Shown here one piece after another: positions 4,624 to 5,065 of a DNA stretch of 5,065 bases. The position numbers and the translations under genes are program-made. Source of the DNA: Pseudomonadota bacterium. GTDB lineage: Bacteria; Pseudomonadota; Alphaproteobacteria; Rhizobiales; Beijerinckiaceae. The stretch covers positions 1-5,065 of the forward strand of contig JAFAAP010000098.1 in the NCBI GenBank assembly GCA_023426505.1, in the 5' to 3' direction. The notes under the pieces are model-generated. The model was given only the letters and a program-made list of their open reading frames with translations, did not search any database and was not told the origin of the DNA. How positions within the stretch are numbered: position 1 is the stretch's first letter; each line of letters opens with the position of its first letter.

Positions 4624-4792
4624 CTTGCCTGTGGGAGCATCACCGGCCATGAGCTGCCGCGACCCTTCGACCACAGATCTTGATCCTGCGTCGGCAGCAG
4701 GATGTCGTCAACGGCAGAAAAGACAACGCCCCGGCCAAGGGGAGTCGAGACCCGCGGCCAAGGCGTAAGCTGCGTTCGGCAGAACACAGCAA
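4590..4792 (-). ncRNA. Candidate leftward small RNA, about 200 nt
   Basis: A strong leftward terminator ends at about 4590. Upstream on the same strand is a promoter-like pair: TTGTGA (4822-4827) and CATATC (4799-4804) with a 17-base gap. Transcription from it would start near 4792. The stretch between has no frame with a ribosome binding site or convincing composition; the 61-codon frame across 4640-4825 is Arg/Ser/Leu-rich and has no Shine-Dalgarno. The -10 matches consensus at only three of six positions, so the start is weak. Alternatively this is the 3' untranslated end of a gene to the right of the window. Confidence 0.35.
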
Positions 4793-4802
4793 TAAACTGA
4801 TA

Positions 4803-4834
4803 TGCAACGTGCCCGTTGCACTCACAATGCAACG
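4803..4834. promoter_or_regulatory. Three TGCAACG boxes over the possible leftward promoter
   Basis: TGCAACG occurs at 4803-4809 and 4828-4834, and its reverse complement CGTTGCA at 4814-4820. Both direct copies are preceded by A. One copy overlaps the -10-like box, one lies in the spacer and one just upstream of the -35-like box. A longer inverted pair, CTCACAAT (4821-4828) and ATTGTGAG (4859-4866), overlaps the third. Clustered copies of one 7-mer over a promoter suggest a binding site, but no regulator is known. Confidence 0.4.
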
Positions 4835-4955
4835 AACGCGGTAAACAAGCCGTAGCCAATTGTGAGCAGTTCCGTAACCGACCTGCAGCGAAACTGCGTG
4901 GCGCTTCTCGGTAAGCTGAGAGGAAGTTGCGTGATCCGCCCGAGGTACGGCCCTT

Positions 4956-4970
4956 GTCCTGCTGCAGGAC
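4956..4970. repeat. 15-bp palindrome
   Basis: GTCCTGC-T-GCAGGAC has perfect 7-bp arms around one base. It lies in the non-coding right end with no gene start nearby, so its role is unknown. Confidence 0.4.
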
Positions 4971-4987
4971 GGCGCAGAACCAGTTAT

Positions 4988-5041
4988 TGTTCCCTGGCCT
5001 GTCAGGGTGCTGGCCCCATCCCCCGGACAGGCCAGGGAGCA
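4988..5041. repeat. Long hairpin, 16-pair stem
   Basis: TGTTCCCTGGCCTGTC (4988-5003) pairs with GACAGGCCAGGGAGCA (5026-5041): 15 Watson-Crick pairs and one T-G, around a 22-base loop. The inner 13 pairs are perfect. Neither strand has a T-run after it, so it is not a typical terminator. It could be a REP-like repeat, a structured leader or an mRNA-stabilising stem. Confidence 0.6.
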
Positions 5042-5047
5042 CGCGTG

Positions 5048-5065
5048 AACCGCAACATCGCGGTT
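5048..5065. repeat. Inverted repeat at the window edge
   Basis: AACCGC (5048-5053) and GCGGTT (5060-5065) form a 6-bp stem with a 6-base loop that ends exactly at the edge. If T's follow outside the window it would be a rightward terminator; this cannot be judged here. Confidence 0.35.

Noticed and set aside
4858..4867. AATTGTGAGC, identical to a half-site of the E. coli lac operator
   Set aside because: There is no symmetric partner in lac-operator spacing and no LacI-type gene in the window; a ten-base match is likely chance.
4506..5042. 178-codon leftward frame
   Set aside because: It contains the strong leftward terminator and the long hairpin inside it, and its sequence is Gly/Pro/Arg-rich without a recognisable domain.
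4983..5050. Integron attC-like site
   Set aside because: The hairpin ends lack the GTTRRRY and RYYYAAC core sequences, and there is no cassette structure.
1..5065. CRISPR array or tRNA gene
   Set aside because: No regularly spaced direct repeats and no cloverleaf with a T-loop consensus were found on reading both strands.

Overview
The window is GC-rich and looks like an accessory stretch of an alphaproteobacterial genome, most likely Rhizobiales (a Methylobacterium- or Microvirga-type organism). That assignment is inference. It rests on the IS5-type transposase, which resembles those I recall from Rhizobiales, on the codon use of the better genes, and on a TAGAGCATCGGAC-type palindromic repeat. 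There are no housekeeping genes, tRNAs, rRNAs or CRISPR arrays.

Layout. At 1-28 the first codons of a leftward gene run off the edge, possibly an IS256-type transposase. At 136-251 lies what looks like the frameshifted 3' end of a protein gene. At 434-565, on the minus strand, is a 43-codon gene for a small single-pass membrane protein, with a weaker 41-codon candidate upstream of it (603-728). At 880-1466 is a rightward two-gene unit: a 62-aa protein with two CxxC zinc knuckles overlaps by one base (TGATG) a small exported protein with two cysteines. At 1531-3014 is a complete 1484-bp IS5-family insertion sequence with perfect 15-bp terminal inverted repeats, a flanking TA duplication and an intact 435-aa DDE transposase. 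It abuts a 98-bp palindromic MITE/REP-like element (3015-3112), and the two share a TA. At 3139-3436 are two back-to-back small genes that both look broken by single-base shifts. At 3611-3796 (minus) and 3982-4509 (plus) are two divergent genes, a 61-aa soluble helical protein and a 175-aa exported protein. The space between them holds several palindromes that could be operators. At 4510-5065 I see no convincing gene. The region does hold a very good leftward intrinsic terminator (4590-4623), a possible leftward promoter with three TGCAACG boxes, and a 16-bp-stem hairpin (4988-5041), so a small RNA of about 200 nt is possible.

The genes do not form one pathway. The picture is an insertion-rich, partly decaying intergenic zone with small lineage-specific genes. 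The one intact mobile element explains most of the coding length. I see no convincing new defence or biosynthetic system. The items most worth checking are the coupled zinc-knuckle/exported pair, the palindromes in front of the exported protein at 3982, and the candidate small RNA at the right end.
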